Shown: positions 1 through 9,703 of the stretch, one piece after another
How the letters are laid out: every line of letters starts with the position of its first letter
Position numbering within the stretch: the first letter of the stretch is position 1
Assembly (NCBI RefSeq): GCF_900143095.1
Contig: NZ_FRDA01000001.1
Coordinates: forward strand, 62,001 to 126,000
From: Pseudomonas asturiensis
GTDB lineage: Bacteria; Pseudomonadota; Gammaproteobacteria; Pseudomonadales; Pseudomonadaceae
Direction: 5' to 3'
Length of the DNA stretch: 64,000 nucleotides
The notes under the pieces: model-generated
Told to the model about the DNA's origin: nothing
What the model saw: the letters and a program-made list of their open reading frames with translations, nothing else
Database searches by the model: none
Position numbers and translations under genes: made by a program

Positions 1-2
1 AG

Positions 3-332
3 GTTCAAGTCGTCTTGATCACGGGCGGTACAGGCTTTACTGGCCGCGACAGCACGCCGGAAGCGGTGGCTTGTCTGCTGGACAAGCAGGTCGATGGGTT
101 TGGCGAGCTGTTCCGGCAGATTTCGGTTCCGGACATCGGCACCTCGACCATTCAGTCCCGCGCGCTGGCCGGGCTGTCCAATGGCACGTTGGTATGCTGC
201 CTGCCGGGTTCCACCAATGCGGTGCGTACCGCTTGGGACGGCATCCTGGCCCAGCAGCTGGACTCGCGTTTCCGTCCGTGCAATTTTGTCCCGCACCTCA
301 AGCAGGCCGAGCCCTGCGCGACCCGTGGTTGA
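3..332 (+). CDS. moaB: Molybdenum cofactor biosynthesis protein MoaB, C-terminal part
   Basis: Partial gene: the frame is open to the left edge of the window, so the start lies outside. The visible part begins with the substrate-binding loop [11 protein letters not shown] and continues through [15 protein letters not shown], both typical of the MoaB/MogA family that binds molybdopterin and adenylylates it or supports molybdenum insertion in the cytoplasm. moeA starts 7 bases after the stop, which fits a two-gene molybdenum-cofactor operon. MoaB rather than MogA is preferred from the short C-terminal end and the pairing with moeA. Confidence 0.9.
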   Translation, partial: VQVVLITGGTGFTGRDSTPEAVACLLDKQVDGFGELFRQISVPDIGTSTIQSRALAGLSNGTLVCCLPGSTNAVRTAWDGILAQQLDSRFRPCNFVPHLKQAEPCATRG

Positions 333-338
333 CGGGTC

Positions 339-1550
339 ATGAGTGCTGAGCCAAAGGCCTTGATGCCTGTCGAAGACGCCATCCAGCGACTGCTGGAAAT
401 GGCTGAAGCTGCGCCCATCAAACAGCGTGAACGGGTGGCGCTGGCCGATGCCCAAGGGCGCGTACTGGCTACGGATCTGGTATCGACGCTGGACCTGCCG
501 CCCTGGCCCAACAGCGCGATGGACGGCTACGCCATGCGTCTGGCGGACTGGCGGGGAGAGCCTTTGCCGGTCAGTCAGCGCATTTTTGCCGGTCAGGCGC
601 CCGAACCGCTCGCGGTGGGAACCTGCGCACGCATCTTCACCGGCGCGCCCGTGCCTGAAGGCGCGGACTGTGTGGAGATGCAGGAAAACGCCGAGGTGCA
701 GGACGACCAGCGCGTAAGGTTTACCGAGCCGTTGAGCGTGGGTCAGAACATTCGCCCTCAGGGCCAGGAAACCCGCACCGGCGATACGGTGCTGGCCGCC
801 GGTACACGGCTGGGCCCGATCGAACTGGGGCTTGCCGCATCGCTTGGTCTGGCCGCGCTGGACGTGGTCCGGCGCGTGCGTGTAGCGGTGCTGTCTACCG
901 GCGATGAACTCATTGAACCGGGCAAGCCGCTGGGGCCGGGACAGATCTACAACAGCAATCGCGTGCTGTTGTGCAGCTGGCTGAAACGCCTGCAGTGCGA
1001 GGTGGTGGATGCGGGCATCCTGCCGGATGATCTGCTCCAGACCCGCGCTGCGTTGGCGAGTCTTGACGGGGTCGATCTGATTTTGTCCACGGGTGGCGTA
1101 TCGGTGGGTGAGGCGGACTTTCTCGGTCATGCATTGCGTGAGGAGGGCGAGTTGTCGTTATGGAAGCTGGCGATCAAACCGGGCAAACCGCTGACGTTCG
1201 GGCACTTTCGAGGGGTGCCGGTGATCGGTTTGCCGGGTAATCCGGCGTCCACGCTGGTGACCTTTGCGTTGTTGGCCCGCGCCTATCTGTTGCGTCGTCA
1301 GGGCGTGCTCGATGTCGCGCCTCTGAAGTTTGCGGTGCCTGCCGGATTTGCCTGGACGCGTCCAGGCAATCGTCGCGAGTACCTGCGCGGTCGTCTGGAG
1401 CAGGGCAAGGCCGTTCCCTATCGTAATCAGAGCTCCGGCGTGCTGCGCAGCGCGGCCTGGGCTGACGGGCTGATCGAGGTACGTGAAGGCGCAACGGTTG
1501 CAGACGGTGACTGGGTCAACTTCATTCCCCTGAGCGAGGTCATGGGCTGA
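339..1550 (+). CDS. moeA: Molybdopterin molybdenumtransferase MoeA
   Basis: A 403-residue protein of normal MoeA length. It has the N-terminal domain with the conserved NSAMDGYAM segment (about residue 60), the IFTGAPVPEGADCVEMQE stretch, the MoCF-binding core with STGDELIEPG and STGGVSVGEAD, and the C-terminal GLPGNPAST segment. MoeA inserts molybdate into adenylylated molybdopterin in the cytoplasm. The gene follows moaB by only a few bases and is probably co-transcribed with it. Nothing unusual was seen. Confidence 0.96.
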   Translation: MSAEPKALMPVEDAIQRLLEMAEAAPIKQRERVALADAQGRVLATDLVSTLDLPPWPNSAMDGYAMRLADWRGEPLPVSQRIFAGQAPEPLAVGTCARIFTGAPVPEGADCVEMQENAEVQDDQRVRFTEPLSVGQNIRPQGQETRTGDTVLAAGTRLGPIELGLAASLGLAALDVVRRVRVAVLSTGDELIEPGKPLGPGQIYNSNRVLLCSWLKRLQCEVVDAGILPDDLLQTRAALASLDGVDLILSTGGVSVGEADFLGHALREEGELSLWKLAIKPGKPLTFGHFRGVPVIGLPGNPASTLVTFALLARAYLLRRQGVLDVAPLKFAVPAGFAWTRPGNRREYLRGRLEQGKAVPYRNQSSGVLRSAAWADGLIEVREGATVADGDWVNFIPLSEVMG

Positions 1551-1633
1551 CGTCATGGCTGGCTGACCGGGCATGAGCTACCCTCAATAACGCTGACAAA
1601 TCGGGCACCCTGTTTTTGCCCCGGAGTATTGTT

Positions 1634-2560
1634 ATGGCGTCATTGAGAGTGGCTTGTGTCATCCCGACCTACAACGGACGTAAGGACCTGGAGCGCCTGC
1701 TGGACTCTCTGGCCATGCAGACTGCGACGTTCGACACGCTGATCGTCGACTCCAGTTCATCGGACGGCACGCTTGAGCTGGCGCGTGCCCGCTGTGCAAA
1801 TGTGTTGCGCATCGACAGCAAGGACTTCAACCACGGCGGCACCCGGCAGATGATGGTCGATCTGCATCCCGAGTATGACGTTTACGTCTACATGACCCAG
1901 GACGCCTACCTCGAAGACGTCGATGCAATTGCCAACATCCTGCTGCCATTCGCCGATCCAAAGGTCGGAGCTGTGTGCGGACGGCAATTGCCGCACAAGA
2001 ACGCCAACCTGCTGGCCCAGCATGCAAGGCTGTTCAACTACCCGCCCACTTCGCAGATCAAGACCCTGGCCGACGCGCCGGTGCTGGGTATCAAGACGCC
2101 GTTCATGTCCAACTCCTTTGCTGCCTATCGCGGCGAAGCGTTGCTGGCCATTGGTGGCTTCCCCCGGCACGTGATCCTGTCCGAAGACATGTACGTCACC
2201 GCAAAGATGCTGATCGATGGCTGGAAAGTGGCCTACGAAGGCTCGGCGGTCTGCCGCCATTCGCATAACTACAGCCTGCGTGAAGAGTTTCGTCGTTACT
2301 TCGACATCGGCGTGTTCCAGTCGCGTGAGTCATGGATTTACGAGACCTTCGGCGGCATCGCGGGCGAGGGCATGCGCTATGTGAAATCCGAGCTTGCGTT
2401 CCTTGGCCCCAGACGCTTCCTCTGGTGGCCAATGTCGTTCGTGCGCAACGCCGTCAAGCTGCTGGCCTACAAACTGAGCAAACAGGAAAAGCATCTTCCG
2501 ACCGGCGTGAAGAAAAGGCTTGGGATGTACACGCGATACTGGGACAGTCCGTATGCGTGA
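1634..2560 (+). CDS. Family 2 glycosyltransferase (rhamnosyltransferase-like)
   Basis: A 308-residue GT2-type glycosyltransferase. The GT-A fold begins with VACVIPTYNGRKDLERLLDS, followed by a DSSSSDGT nucleotide-sugar segment and an acceptor-side SEDMYVTAKMLIDGWKVAYE stretch resembling the ED-containing motif of rhamnosyltransferases. I chose the ATG at 1634 because GGAG lies 7 bases upstream; an upstream TTG at 1616 has no ribosome site. A role in O-antigen or other surface polysaccharide assembly is an inference. It lies alone, about 80 bases after moeA, so its partners are not visible. Confidence 0.85.
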   Translation: MASLRVACVIPTYNGRKDLERLLDSLAMQTATFDTLIVDSSSSDGTLELARARCANVLRIDSKDFNHGGTRQMMVDLHPEYDVYVYMTQDAYLEDVDAIANILLPFADPKVGAVCGRQLPHKNANLLAQHARLFNYPPTSQIKTLADAPVLGIKTPFMSNSFAAYRGEALLAIGGFPRHVILSEDMYVTAKMLIDGWKVAYEGSAVCRHSHNYSLREEFRRYFDIGVFQSRESWIYETFGGIAGEGMRYVKSELAFLGPRRFLWWPMSFVRNAVKLLAYKLSKQEKHLPTGVKKRLGMYTRYWDSPYA

Positions 2561-2746
2561 GCAGGTGCAGCCCGTGACGCCCTGCGTCATATCCTGAAGC
2601 CCGCGTACGGTTTTCTGGCCGGCGCTGTCAGGATCGGCACGAAGAGCGATAAAACCCGAATGTCACTGATGCCCGTGCATTCGTGCGTCCCGTGCACTTA
2701 TACGCTGTACACATGTAAATTTTCCTGAGCGGCTTCGTTTTTTAAA

Positions 2747-4321
2747 ATGCCAGGGCTTTCCTCGCTCTGGACCCCGCCGCTCATGTCTTCCTCTGTCGCC
2801 ATCGACCCTGTCGCCCCGGCTGCCCAGCCCGCTAAACCTGCGCCCTTCGGCCTGCAGACCATCATCGGGCTTCTGGGCGTGTTACTGGCTGTGCTGGTCG
2901 CCGGAATCAACGAAGGCGTCACGCGCATCGCCATGGCCGACATCCGTGGCGCGATGTTCATCGGCGCTGATGAAGCCAGCTGGCTGGTGGCGGCCTATTC
3001 AGCGACTTCGGTTGCGGCGATGGCGTTCGCACCCTGGTTTGCGGTCAGCCTGTCGCTGCGGCGCTTCACGCTGGGTGCGATCACGGCCTTCGTCGTGCTG
3101 GGCCTGTTGTGTCCGTTTGCGCCGAACTATCCCAGCCTGTTGGTCCTGCGCATCCTGCAAGGCTTGGCAGCAGGCTGCCTGCCGCCGATGCTGATGACCG
3201 TTGCGCTGCGTTTTCTGCCGCCCGACATCAAACTCTACGGGCTGGCCGGTTACGCGTTGACGGCGACCTTCGGCCCGAGTCTGGGCACGCCGCTCGCCGC
3301 GTTGTGGACCGAGCACTTCAACTGGCAATGGACGTTCTGGCAGGTCATTCCTCCGTGCCTGGTCGCGATGATCGCCATCGGCCAAGGCATTCCTCAAGAC
3401 CCACTGCGGCTGGAGCGCTTCAGAACCTTCAACTGGCGCGGCATCGTGTTGGGGATGCCGGCAATCGTTGCAGTGGTGATCGGCATCCTGCAGGCCAATC
3501 GTCTGGACGGGCTGGAGTCCTCATTGATCCGCTGGTTGCTGGGCGGCGGCCTGTTGTTGCTGGTGGCGTTCATGGTCAATGAATGGTTTACGCCCGTGCC
3601 GTTTTTCAAGTTGCAGTTGCTGGCCGACCGTAACCTGTCGCACGCCTTGCTTACCTTGGGTGGCGTGCTGATCGTGCTCACGGCCGTGGCGTCGATTCCG
3701 TCGTCCTACCTGGCGCAGGTGCAGGGTTATCGGCCCTTGCAGACCGCGCCGTTGATGCTGATCGTGGCCTTGCCGCAATTGATCGCGCTGCCACTTGTCG
3801 CTGCGTTGTGCAACCTGCGCTGGATCGACTGCCGCTGGGTACTGGCGCTTGGGCTTGGCCTGCTGGCGCTGTATTGCGGTCTGGCTACGCAGATGACCTC
3901 CGAGTGGATCCGCGACAATTTCTACTGCCTGCAATTGCTGCAGATCGTTGCCCAGCCGATGGCGGTGCTGCCGTTGCTGATGCAGGCGACCGGAGGCATT
4001 GCGCCGCCCGACGGCCCGTTTGCCTCGTCGTGGTTTAACACCGTGCGCGGGCTGTCGGCAGTCATTGCCACTGGCCTGCTGGAAGCCCTGACCACCTCAC
4101 GCCAGCATTTCCACTCCAACGTGCTGGTGGACCGGCTGGGCAATTCGCCCTGGCTGGCCGCCGACGACTCTGTGGCGTCGCTGACTCATCGTCTGCATGA
4201 GCAAGCCGTGGTACTGACCAGCGCCGATTTGTATTTCTGCATGGGTTGGCTCGCCGCCGGGCTGATCCTGCTGATTCCCCTGATGCCGACGCGGGTCTAT
4301 CCGCCGCGTGCACTGAACTGA
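2747..4321 (+). CDS. MFS drug efflux transporter, DHA2/EmrB-like
   Basis: A large MFS protein (524 residues from 2747; 512 if translation starts at the ATG at 2783, MSSSVAIDP). Neither start has a strong ribosome site. It has about 14 hydrophobic segments, as in the EmrB/DHA2 family, beginning with IIGLLGVLLAVLVAGINEG and with the MFS motif region DEASWLVAAYSATSVAAMAFAPW. It is followed at once by an EmrA-like adaptor and a NodT-type outer-membrane channel, so it is the inner-membrane pump of a tripartite proton-driven exporter. The substrate is unknown. Confidence 0.9.
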   Translation: MPGLSSLWTPPLMSSSVAIDPVAPAAQPAKPAPFGLQTIIGLLGVLLAVLVAGINEGVTRIAMADIRGAMFIGADEASWLVAAYSATSVAAMAFAPWFAVSLSLRRFTLGAITAFVVLGLLCPFAPNYPSLLVLRILQGLAAGCLPPMLMTVALRFLPPDIKLYGLAGYALTATFGPSLGTPLAALWTEHFNWQWTFWQVIPPCLVAMIAIGQGIPQDPLRLERFRTFNWRGIVLGMPAIVAVVIGILQANRLDGLESSLIRWLLGGGLLLLVAFMVNEWFTPVPFFKLQLLADRNLSHALLTLGGVLIVLTAVASIPSSYLAQVQGYRPLQTAPLMLIVALPQLIALPLVAALCNLRWIDCRWVLALGLGLLALYCGLATQMTSEWIRDNFYCLQLLQIVAQPMAVLPLLMQATGGIAPPDGPFASSWFNTVRGLSAVIATGLLEALTTSRQHFHSNVLVDRLGNSPWLAADDSVASLTHRLHEQAVVLTSADLYFCMGWLAAGLILLIPLMPTRVYPPRALN

Positions 4322-4342
4322 TTTCCCGTCGAGACTTTTTTC

Positions 4343-5398
4343 ATGAGCATGACCTCAAAGCAGACCCTGGCCCTGTGTGGCGCAGCCATCGTGCTTGCCG
4401 CTCTGGGCATCTACACACTGGTCGGTGACAGCACCCATCAGGCGACCAACGATGCATTCATCACGGCGGACTACTCAGTGGTTGCGCCTAAAGTGTCAGG
4501 TTTCATCAGTCAGGTGCTGGTTGAGGACAACCAGCCTGTCAAGGCGGGACAACTGCTGGCAGTGATCGACGACCGTGATGTGCAAACTGCGCTGGCCTCG
4601 GCAGAGGCGGGCGTCATGACTGCCGAAGCGGAGCTTGAGCAGGTCATCGCGCTGCTGCAACGCCAGACAGCCATGATTGATCAGGCCAGGGCCGCGTTGA
4701 CAGCCAGCACGGCGGCAGTTCGCTTTGCCGAGCAGGAACGTACCCGTTACGAGCATCTGGCAGGCGCAGGCGCTGGCACGGTGCAGAACGCGCAACAGGC
4801 GCGTAACCGGATAGACACGGCCAACGCCCATCACGCCAGTGCCAGCGCTTCGTTGGTGGCCGAGCGTAAACAGATCGACATCCTGAGTGCGCGCCAGCAC
4901 AGCGCCGAGGCGAACCTCAAGCACGCGCAGGCCACTCGCGATCAGGCGCGGCTGCAACTGTCTTACACGCGCATCGTTGCGCCGATTGACGGTGTGGTCG
5001 GCGAGCGTGCGGTACGCGTGGGTAACTACGTCAATCCAGGTAGCAGGCTGCTGTCGGTGGTGCCGCTGGCCGACGCCTATGTGGTGGGCAACTTTCAGGA
5101 AACCCAGCTGACCCATGTGAGCGTCGGCCAAGCGGTTCAAGTGCGGGTCGATACTTACCCTGATGAAGTCCTTAAAGCGCATGTACACAGCATCGCCCCT
5201 GCCACCGGCGTGACCTTTGCCGCCGTGCGGCCTGACAACGCGACGGGCAACTTCACCAAGGTGGTGCAGCGCATTCCGGTGAAAATCATCCTGGATCCCG
5301 GCCAGCCGCTGGCTGCGCGATTGCGCGTCGGCATGTCGGTGGACGCCAGCATCGACACGCAAGCGCCGCGCACTGAACAAAAAGCGGGTGCCTTGTGA
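4343..5398 (+). CDS. HlyD/EmrA-family membrane fusion protein
   Basis: A 351-residue periplasmic adaptor with one N-terminal membrane anchor (LCGAAIVLAALGIYTLV, about residues 11-27). A biotinyl-lipoyl-like half (APKVSGFISQVLVEDNQPVKAG) is followed by a long alpha-hairpin coiled coil rich in Ala, Gln and Glu, the returning lipoyl half (IVAPIDGVVGERAVRVGNYV) and a beta-barrel domain. It links the MFS pump encoded just upstream to the outer-membrane channel, whose GTG start overlaps this stop codon by 4 bases. This is the EmrA role in an EmrAB-TolC-like exporter. Confidence 0.93.
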   Translation: MSMTSKQTLALCGAAIVLAALGIYTLVGDSTHQATNDAFITADYSVVAPKVSGFISQVLVEDNQPVKAGQLLAVIDDRDVQTALASAEAGVMTAEAELEQVIALLQRQTAMIDQARAALTASTAAVRFAEQERTRYEHLAGAGAGTVQNAQQARNRIDTANAHHASASASLVAERKQIDILSARQHSAEANLKHAQATRDQARLQLSYTRIVAPIDGVVGERAVRVGNYVNPGSRLLSVVPLADAYVVGNFQETQLTHVSVGQAVQVRVDTYPDEVLKAHVHSIAPATGVTFAAVRPDNATGNFTKVVQRIPVKIILDPGQPLAARLRVGMSVDASIDTQAPRTEQKAGAL

Positions 5399-6810
5399 GT
5401 CGCCTCATTGCAATGAGCGGTCTGGCGTTGTTGACGAGCCTGTCGGGTTGTCAGGTCGGTCGGGATTTCCAGCGCCCGCAGAGCAGCGATGTGCAGTGGC
5501 TGCCGATTCAGGGCGAACAGGCCGCCAGTCAGATTAATACCACCCCTTATAGTGCGCGTTGGTGGGAGATATTCCGTGACGCGCAGTTGTCATCACTGGT
5601 TGATCGGGCAGCGGCTTCCAACCTTGATCTGAGAATGGCGCAGGCGCGGCTGACGCAAAGCCGGGCGGCGCGTCAGGTGGTTACCGGCGAGCAAGCGCCG
5701 AGCGTGGCGGGCACGCTGGGCTATCAGCGCAAACGCAACAGCGCCGAAGGGCTGAACGATCCGTCAGGTAACGAGGGCAGGGCGGCCTTCAGCCAGTGGG
5801 ACGGCGGCGTCAATGCCAGTTGGGAAGTGGATCTATGGGGGCGCGTCAAGCGTGAGGTCGAGGCTGCCGATGCCAATGTGGACGTTGCCGAAAACGATCA
5901 GCGTGCGGCGCTGTTGTCGCTGCAGGCTGAAGTGGCCAGGGACTATCTGCAACTGCGTGGCACCCAGGCCGTGCTCGCCGTGACCCGACAGAATCTTCAG
6001 CTGTCACGCAACAGCCTGGAGTTGTCGCAGATCAGGCAGGGCAGTGGGGTCGCGACCAATCTGGATGTGGCTGAAGCGGCGGCGCAGGTGTCGGCTGTCG
6101 AATCGCGTTTGCCAGTGCTTGAGCAGCGGCAGGCGCAATTGATCAACGCGCTGGGGTTGCTGCTGGCCCAGTCTCCGAGAGCCTTGCAGGCCGAACTGGA
6201 GAAACCTCAAGCCATGGTCGCCGTGCCTGCCACTGTGCCGGTGGGGCTGCCTTCGGAGCTGGCGCAGCGTCGCCCGGACATTCGCCGCGCCGAAGCGCGC
6301 CTGCATGCGGCGACAGCGAGCATCGGTGTGGCGCAGGGTGATTTCTACCCGCGGATTGTGCTGTCGGGCAACGTGGGTTTTCAGGCCTTGCAATTGTCTG
6401 ACTTTGGCAGTTGGGGCTCACGCCAGTTGGGTATCGGCCCGCAATTGAGCCTGCCGATTTTCGAAGGCGGGCGTCTGCGTGGCATGTTGCGGTTGCGCGA
6501 AGCCCAAGAGCAGGAAGCTGCGCTGTCCTATCAACAGACTGTACTGCGCGCCTGGCAGGAAATAGACGACAGTATGAGCCTCTACAATGCCAGCCAGCTT
6601 CAGCAGCGCAAGCTGGAAGAGGCGGTGCGCCAAAATCGTATCGCGCTGGAGACCGCCAGACGTCAGTACGCGGAAGGCGTGGTGGATTTCCTCAATGTGC
6701 TGACCGTGCAACGCACGCTTCTAGAGGTCGAGCAGCAATGGGTGCAAAGCTCCACCACCCAGGCTCAGGCCCTGGTCAGCCTGTACGCTTCACTGGGTGG
6801 TGGCTGGTAA
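5395..6810 (+). CDS. Outer membrane efflux lipoprotein, NodT/OprM-type
   Basis: A 471-residue TolC-family protein starting with GTG that overlaps the adaptor stop. The N-terminus is a lipoprotein signal (SGLALLTSLSGCQVG) with the lipobox cysteine near residue 19. Two OEP repeats follow, with ARWWEIFRDAQLSSLVDRA early, WEVDLWGRVKREVEAADANV in the first helical repeat and SELAQRRPDIRRAEARL/GDFYPRI in the second. It forms the outer-membrane exit duct of the exporter encoded by the two upstream genes. Confidence 0.94.
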   Translation: MSRLIAMSGLALLTSLSGCQVGRDFQRPQSSDVQWLPIQGEQAASQINTTPYSARWWEIFRDAQLSSLVDRAAASNLDLRMAQARLTQSRAARQVVTGEQAPSVAGTLGYQRKRNSAEGLNDPSGNEGRAAFSQWDGGVNASWEVDLWGRVKREVEAADANVDVAENDQRAALLSLQAEVARDYLQLRGTQAVLAVTRQNLQLSRNSLELSQIRQGSGVATNLDVAEAAAQVSAVESRLPVLEQRQAQLINALGLLLAQSPRALQAELEKPQAMVAVPATVPVGLPSELAQRRPDIRRAEARLHAATASIGVAQGDFYPRIVLSGNVGFQALQLSDFGSWGSRQLGIGPQLSLPIFEGGRLRGMLRLREAQEQEAALSYQQTVLRAWQEIDDSMSLYNASQLQQRKLEEAVRQNRIALETARRQYAEGVVDFLNVLTVQRTLLEVEQQWVQSSTTQAQALVSLYASLGGGW

Positions 6811-6812
6811 CG

Positions 6813-8624
6813 TTACGCTTTGGCAGCTTCCTCTTCTTCAAGGCGGTCCGCTTCGAACAGTTGGGCGAGTTCTGCACGCGCCTCGCGGGCGGTTTGCAGT
6901 ACTTTGGCCTCGTCGTCGTAAATCTCATGCTGCGCGGCGAGCACCTGTTCGTCGTGGCGTTTGAAGCGGCTTATGCGTGCGTCGGCTTGCGCCTCGCTCA
7001 GGCCCAGCCCCAGCAACGTCTGACGGGACATCTCAAGGCTTGAGTAGAACGTTTCGCGCACCGCATGGGCTCCGGCATCCATCAGCTTGTGAACGTGCTG
7101 GCGGTTGCGAGCACGAGCGATGATCTTCATGTGCGGGTAGAGCTTGTTGATCAGTTCGGCAGTCTTGATGTTGATGTCCGGATCATCGGTGGCAATGATG
7201 AAAAACTCGGCGTCCTGCACCTTGGCGGCCCTGAGGATTTCCGGGCGCAACGGGTCGCCGTAAAAGACCGGCACGTTGCCAAAACTGCGCGAGAATTCAA
7301 TGGACTCCACGGCGGTGTCCAGCGCCACGAACGGAATCTTCTGCGCACGCAGAATCCGCGCGACGATCTGGCCCATACGGCCCATGCCAGCGATCACCAC
7401 TCGCGGCTTGTCGGTCTGAATGTCGCGGTACTCCTCCGGCACTTCCACCACTTTGGCCTTGGGCTTGATCCAGCGCGCCAGGGCAATGAACAGCAATGGG
7501 GTGATCGCCATCGACAGGGTGATGGTCAGTACCAGCATGTCGTAGAGGCCTGCCTCGAACAGCCCTTGCGCACTGCCGATCTTGAACACCACAAAGGCGA
7601 ATTCGCCGCCCGCTGCCAAGACCAGGCCCAGGCGCAGTGCGCTTCTTTTACTCAACCCACCTGCCGTGCGGCCGATGAAAAACAGCAGCGGCAGCTTGAT
7701 TGCGACCAGCAACAGCGTAAGGCCCAACACCACCAAGGGCGCGCTGAACAGCAGGCTGATATTGGCGCCCATGCCAACGCTGATGAAGAACAGCCCGAGC
7801 AGCAAACCTTTGAAGGGCTCGATCTGGGCTTCCAGTTCGTGGCGGTATTCAGAATCGGCCAACAGCAGGCCTGCCAGGAACGCGCCCAGTGCCATTGAGA
7901 CGCCGACCAGCTCCATCAGCCACGCCGTGCCGATCACTACCAACAGCGCCGTCGCCGTCGAGACTTCCTGAATACGAGTCTTGGCCACGACACGAAACAC
8001 CGGGCGCAGCAGGTAGCGTCCGCCTACGACCACGATGGCGATGCTGCCCAGCACACGCAGTCCATGGTTGATGCTTTCCTGAGTGGTCGTTGCGTGGTCG
8101 GCGCCTGCAAGGAACGGCACCAGGGCGATCAGTGGGATGGCGGCAATGTCCTGAAACAGCAGAATGGCAAACGCCATGCGCCCATGCGGGCTGTTCAATT
8201 CCTTGCGCTCGGCCAGACTTTGCAGGCCGAAGGCCGTGGAGGACAGCGCCAGGCCCAGGCCGAGAATCACCGCAGTGTTCAGCGTTTGACCGAACGCGAG
8301 CAAAGCAACGGTGCCGATCACCAGGCCGGTCAATAGCACTTGGGCCATGCCGACGCCGAAAACGGCCTTGCGCATCACCCACAGGCGTTTCGGGGACAAC
8401 TCCAGACCGATGATGAACAGCAGTAATACCACCCCAAGTTCAGAGATGTGGCTGACACTCTCGGTATCTCCTATCAACCCCAGTACCGATGGGCCGATCA
8501 CGACGCCTGCGAACAGATAGCCGATGACAGCGCCGAGTTTGAGGCGCTTTGCCAGCGGCACCGCAATGACCGCGGCGAACAGAAACACAACTGCGGCCTG
8601 CAGCAGGCTGCCTTCATGGGGCAT
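6813..8624 (-). CDS. CPA2-family K+/H+ antiporter with TrkA-N domain (KefB/KefC-like)
   Basis: A 603-residue protein: an N-terminal Na+/H+ exchanger domain of about 12 membrane segments (starting SLLQAAVVFLFAAVIAVPLA), then a cytoplasmic RCK/TrkA-N domain with the dinucleotide motif VVIAGMGRMGQIVARIL and a charged C-terminal tail. I chose the ATG at 8624 because AAGGAG precedes it at good spacing; the frame extends 27 codons further up without a ribosome site. The family exports potassium, often controlled by glutathione or NAD(H). It ends 2 bases from the convergent efflux operon with no obvious terminator between them. Confidence 0.92.
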   Translation of the reverse strand: MPHEGSLLQAAVVFLFAAVIAVPLAKRLKLGAVIGYLFAGVVIGPSVLGLIGDTESVSHISELGVVLLLFIIGLELSPKRLWVMRKAVFGVGMAQVLLTGLVIGTVALLAFGQTLNTAVILGLGLALSSTAFGLQSLAERKELNSPHGRMAFAILLFQDIAAIPLIALVPFLAGADHATTTQESINHGLRVLGSIAIVVVGGRYLLRPVFRVVAKTRIQEVSTATALLVVIGTAWLMELVGVSMALGAFLAGLLLADSEYRHELEAQIEPFKGLLLGLFFISVGMGANISLLFSAPLVVLGLTLLLVAIKLPLLFFIGRTAGGLSKRSALRLGLVLAAGGEFAFVVFKIGSAQGLFEAGLYDMLVLTITLSMAITPLLFIALARWIKPKAKVVEVPEEYRDIQTDKPRVVIAGMGRMGQIVARILRAQKIPFVALDTAVESIEFSRSFGNVPVFYGDPLRPEILRAAKVQDAEFFIIATDDPDINIKTAELINKLYPHMKIIARARNRQHVHKLMDAGAHAVRETFYSSLEMSRQTLLGLGLSEAQADARISRFKRHDEQVLAAQHEIYDDEAKVLQTAREARAELAQLFEADRLEEEEAAKA

Positions 8625-8882
8625 GTGAAACTCCTTGGCAATAACGGGAAACGATTTGAAACAGGTCCGCATTAAACCACGTGAGTTTTTCTCGGCAATG
8701 CTCAACGGGGCATGACGATCATCAGTGCAATTGATGAATGAGCCGGTTGTGATCGGATAAGGCGTGTGTCACGTAATGAGTGCAACGCATTGCAGCGATG
8801 CCATCGGTCCGGCATCGGCGTAAGATGTCGGCGCGTTTGCACAGCGCCAATGCCGTTGACGAAGTATTCAGGAAAAACCGAA

Positions 8883-9071
8883 ATGACCAATAAACAACGT
8901 TTGATGTATTCGATTCTGATCGCACTGGGTGTACTGGCGATCATGCTGGGCCTGTCGCACCTGCAGAACAGCGGCGTGATCAGCGAGAAAACCTTTCAGT
9001 ACATCGCCATCGGTGTTGCGGTTCTGGTCGTGGTCCTGAACGGGATCATGCGTCGCAAGGTCAAGCGCTGA
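8883..9071 (+). CDS. Small two-helix membrane protein
   Basis: A 62-residue protein with two hydrophobic segments (MYSILIALGVLAIMLGLSHL and YIAIGVAVLVVVLNGIM) and a basic tail RRKVKR. I chose the ATG at 8883; the longer frame from 8766 lacks a ribosome site and translates as low-complexity sequence. It probably sits in the inner membrane with its basic end in the cytoplasm. I do not recognise a function. It is flanked by the antiporter (divergent) and a Fur-like regulator (convergent). Confidence 0.75.
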   Translation: MTNKQRLMYSILIALGVLAIMLGLSHLQNSGVISEKTFQYIAIGVAVLVVVLNGIMRRKVKR

Positions 9072-9104
9072 GAGTGACCAGACGCGCGGCATTTGCGGGA
9101 CGGT

Positions 9105-9485
9105 TTATCTGTCTGAATTCCCCAGCCATTCCATCGCGCGCGGATGAAGGCTGTAGGTCTTGTCCTCATTGAGGTGGATCACGCCTTCATCGCACAAGCG
9201 CTTGAGCACTTCTCGCACGCTGAGGAACGACAGCGGTACATCGAGCCTGAGTAGCTGGCTATGAACGCCTCGTACGCCGAGTGACTGACCGCTTTCGCTG
9301 GAAACCAGCAAGGCGTCGAGTACCTTGAGCCTGACCAGACTGGTACGCAGTCCGAAGCTTTTCAGCAGCAGCCGGATATGGTCGTTACCAGGGCGTTCTA
9401 CCTCTGCCGCAGACGTTCGTGCCTGCGAGGCAATGGCCGTCTGCCTGAGCATCGTGCGGGTTGTGACTCCTTGACGGTTGAACAT
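9105..9485 (-). CDS. Fur-like winged-helix regulator
   Basis: A 126-residue protein. The ATG at 9485 is preceded by AAAAGGAG, so the in-frame extension upstream is not used. The middle and C-terminal parts read as a winged helix of the Fur type (LLLKSFGLRTSLVRLKVLDALL, then SVREVLKRLCDEGVIHLNEDKTYSLHP). No His/Cys metal-site clusters of true Fur or Zur are seen, and the dimerisation domain is missing, so it looks like a truncated Fur relative whose metal response is doubtful. It lies downstream of the fecR-like gene on the same strand, about 220 bases away. Confidence 0.7.
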   Translation of the reverse strand: MFNRQGVTTRTMLRQTAIASQARTSAAEVERPGNDHIRLLLKSFGLRTSLVRLKVLDALLVSSESGQSLGVRGVHSQLLRLDVPLSFLSVREVLKRLCDEGVIHLNEDKTYSLHPRAMEWLGNSDR

Positions 9486-9703
9486 GCGCAAACTCCTTTT
9501 CAGGCTTTTTAGACAACTCTCACCTAATAAGACGAACGAGCGGCTAAAAACCTCAGCGTTGCGCGAAAAAAAATGGCAGGCGATTGCCGGACGGAGTTTG
9601 ACGTTGCGCCGTAGCCCCTTACGCATCAAGGGGCCTGGCGCCCTGAGCGCAGGCAGATGCACTGTTTCTGAATGTAAGCGTATGGCGTAACGGGGCTTCG
9701 CTA

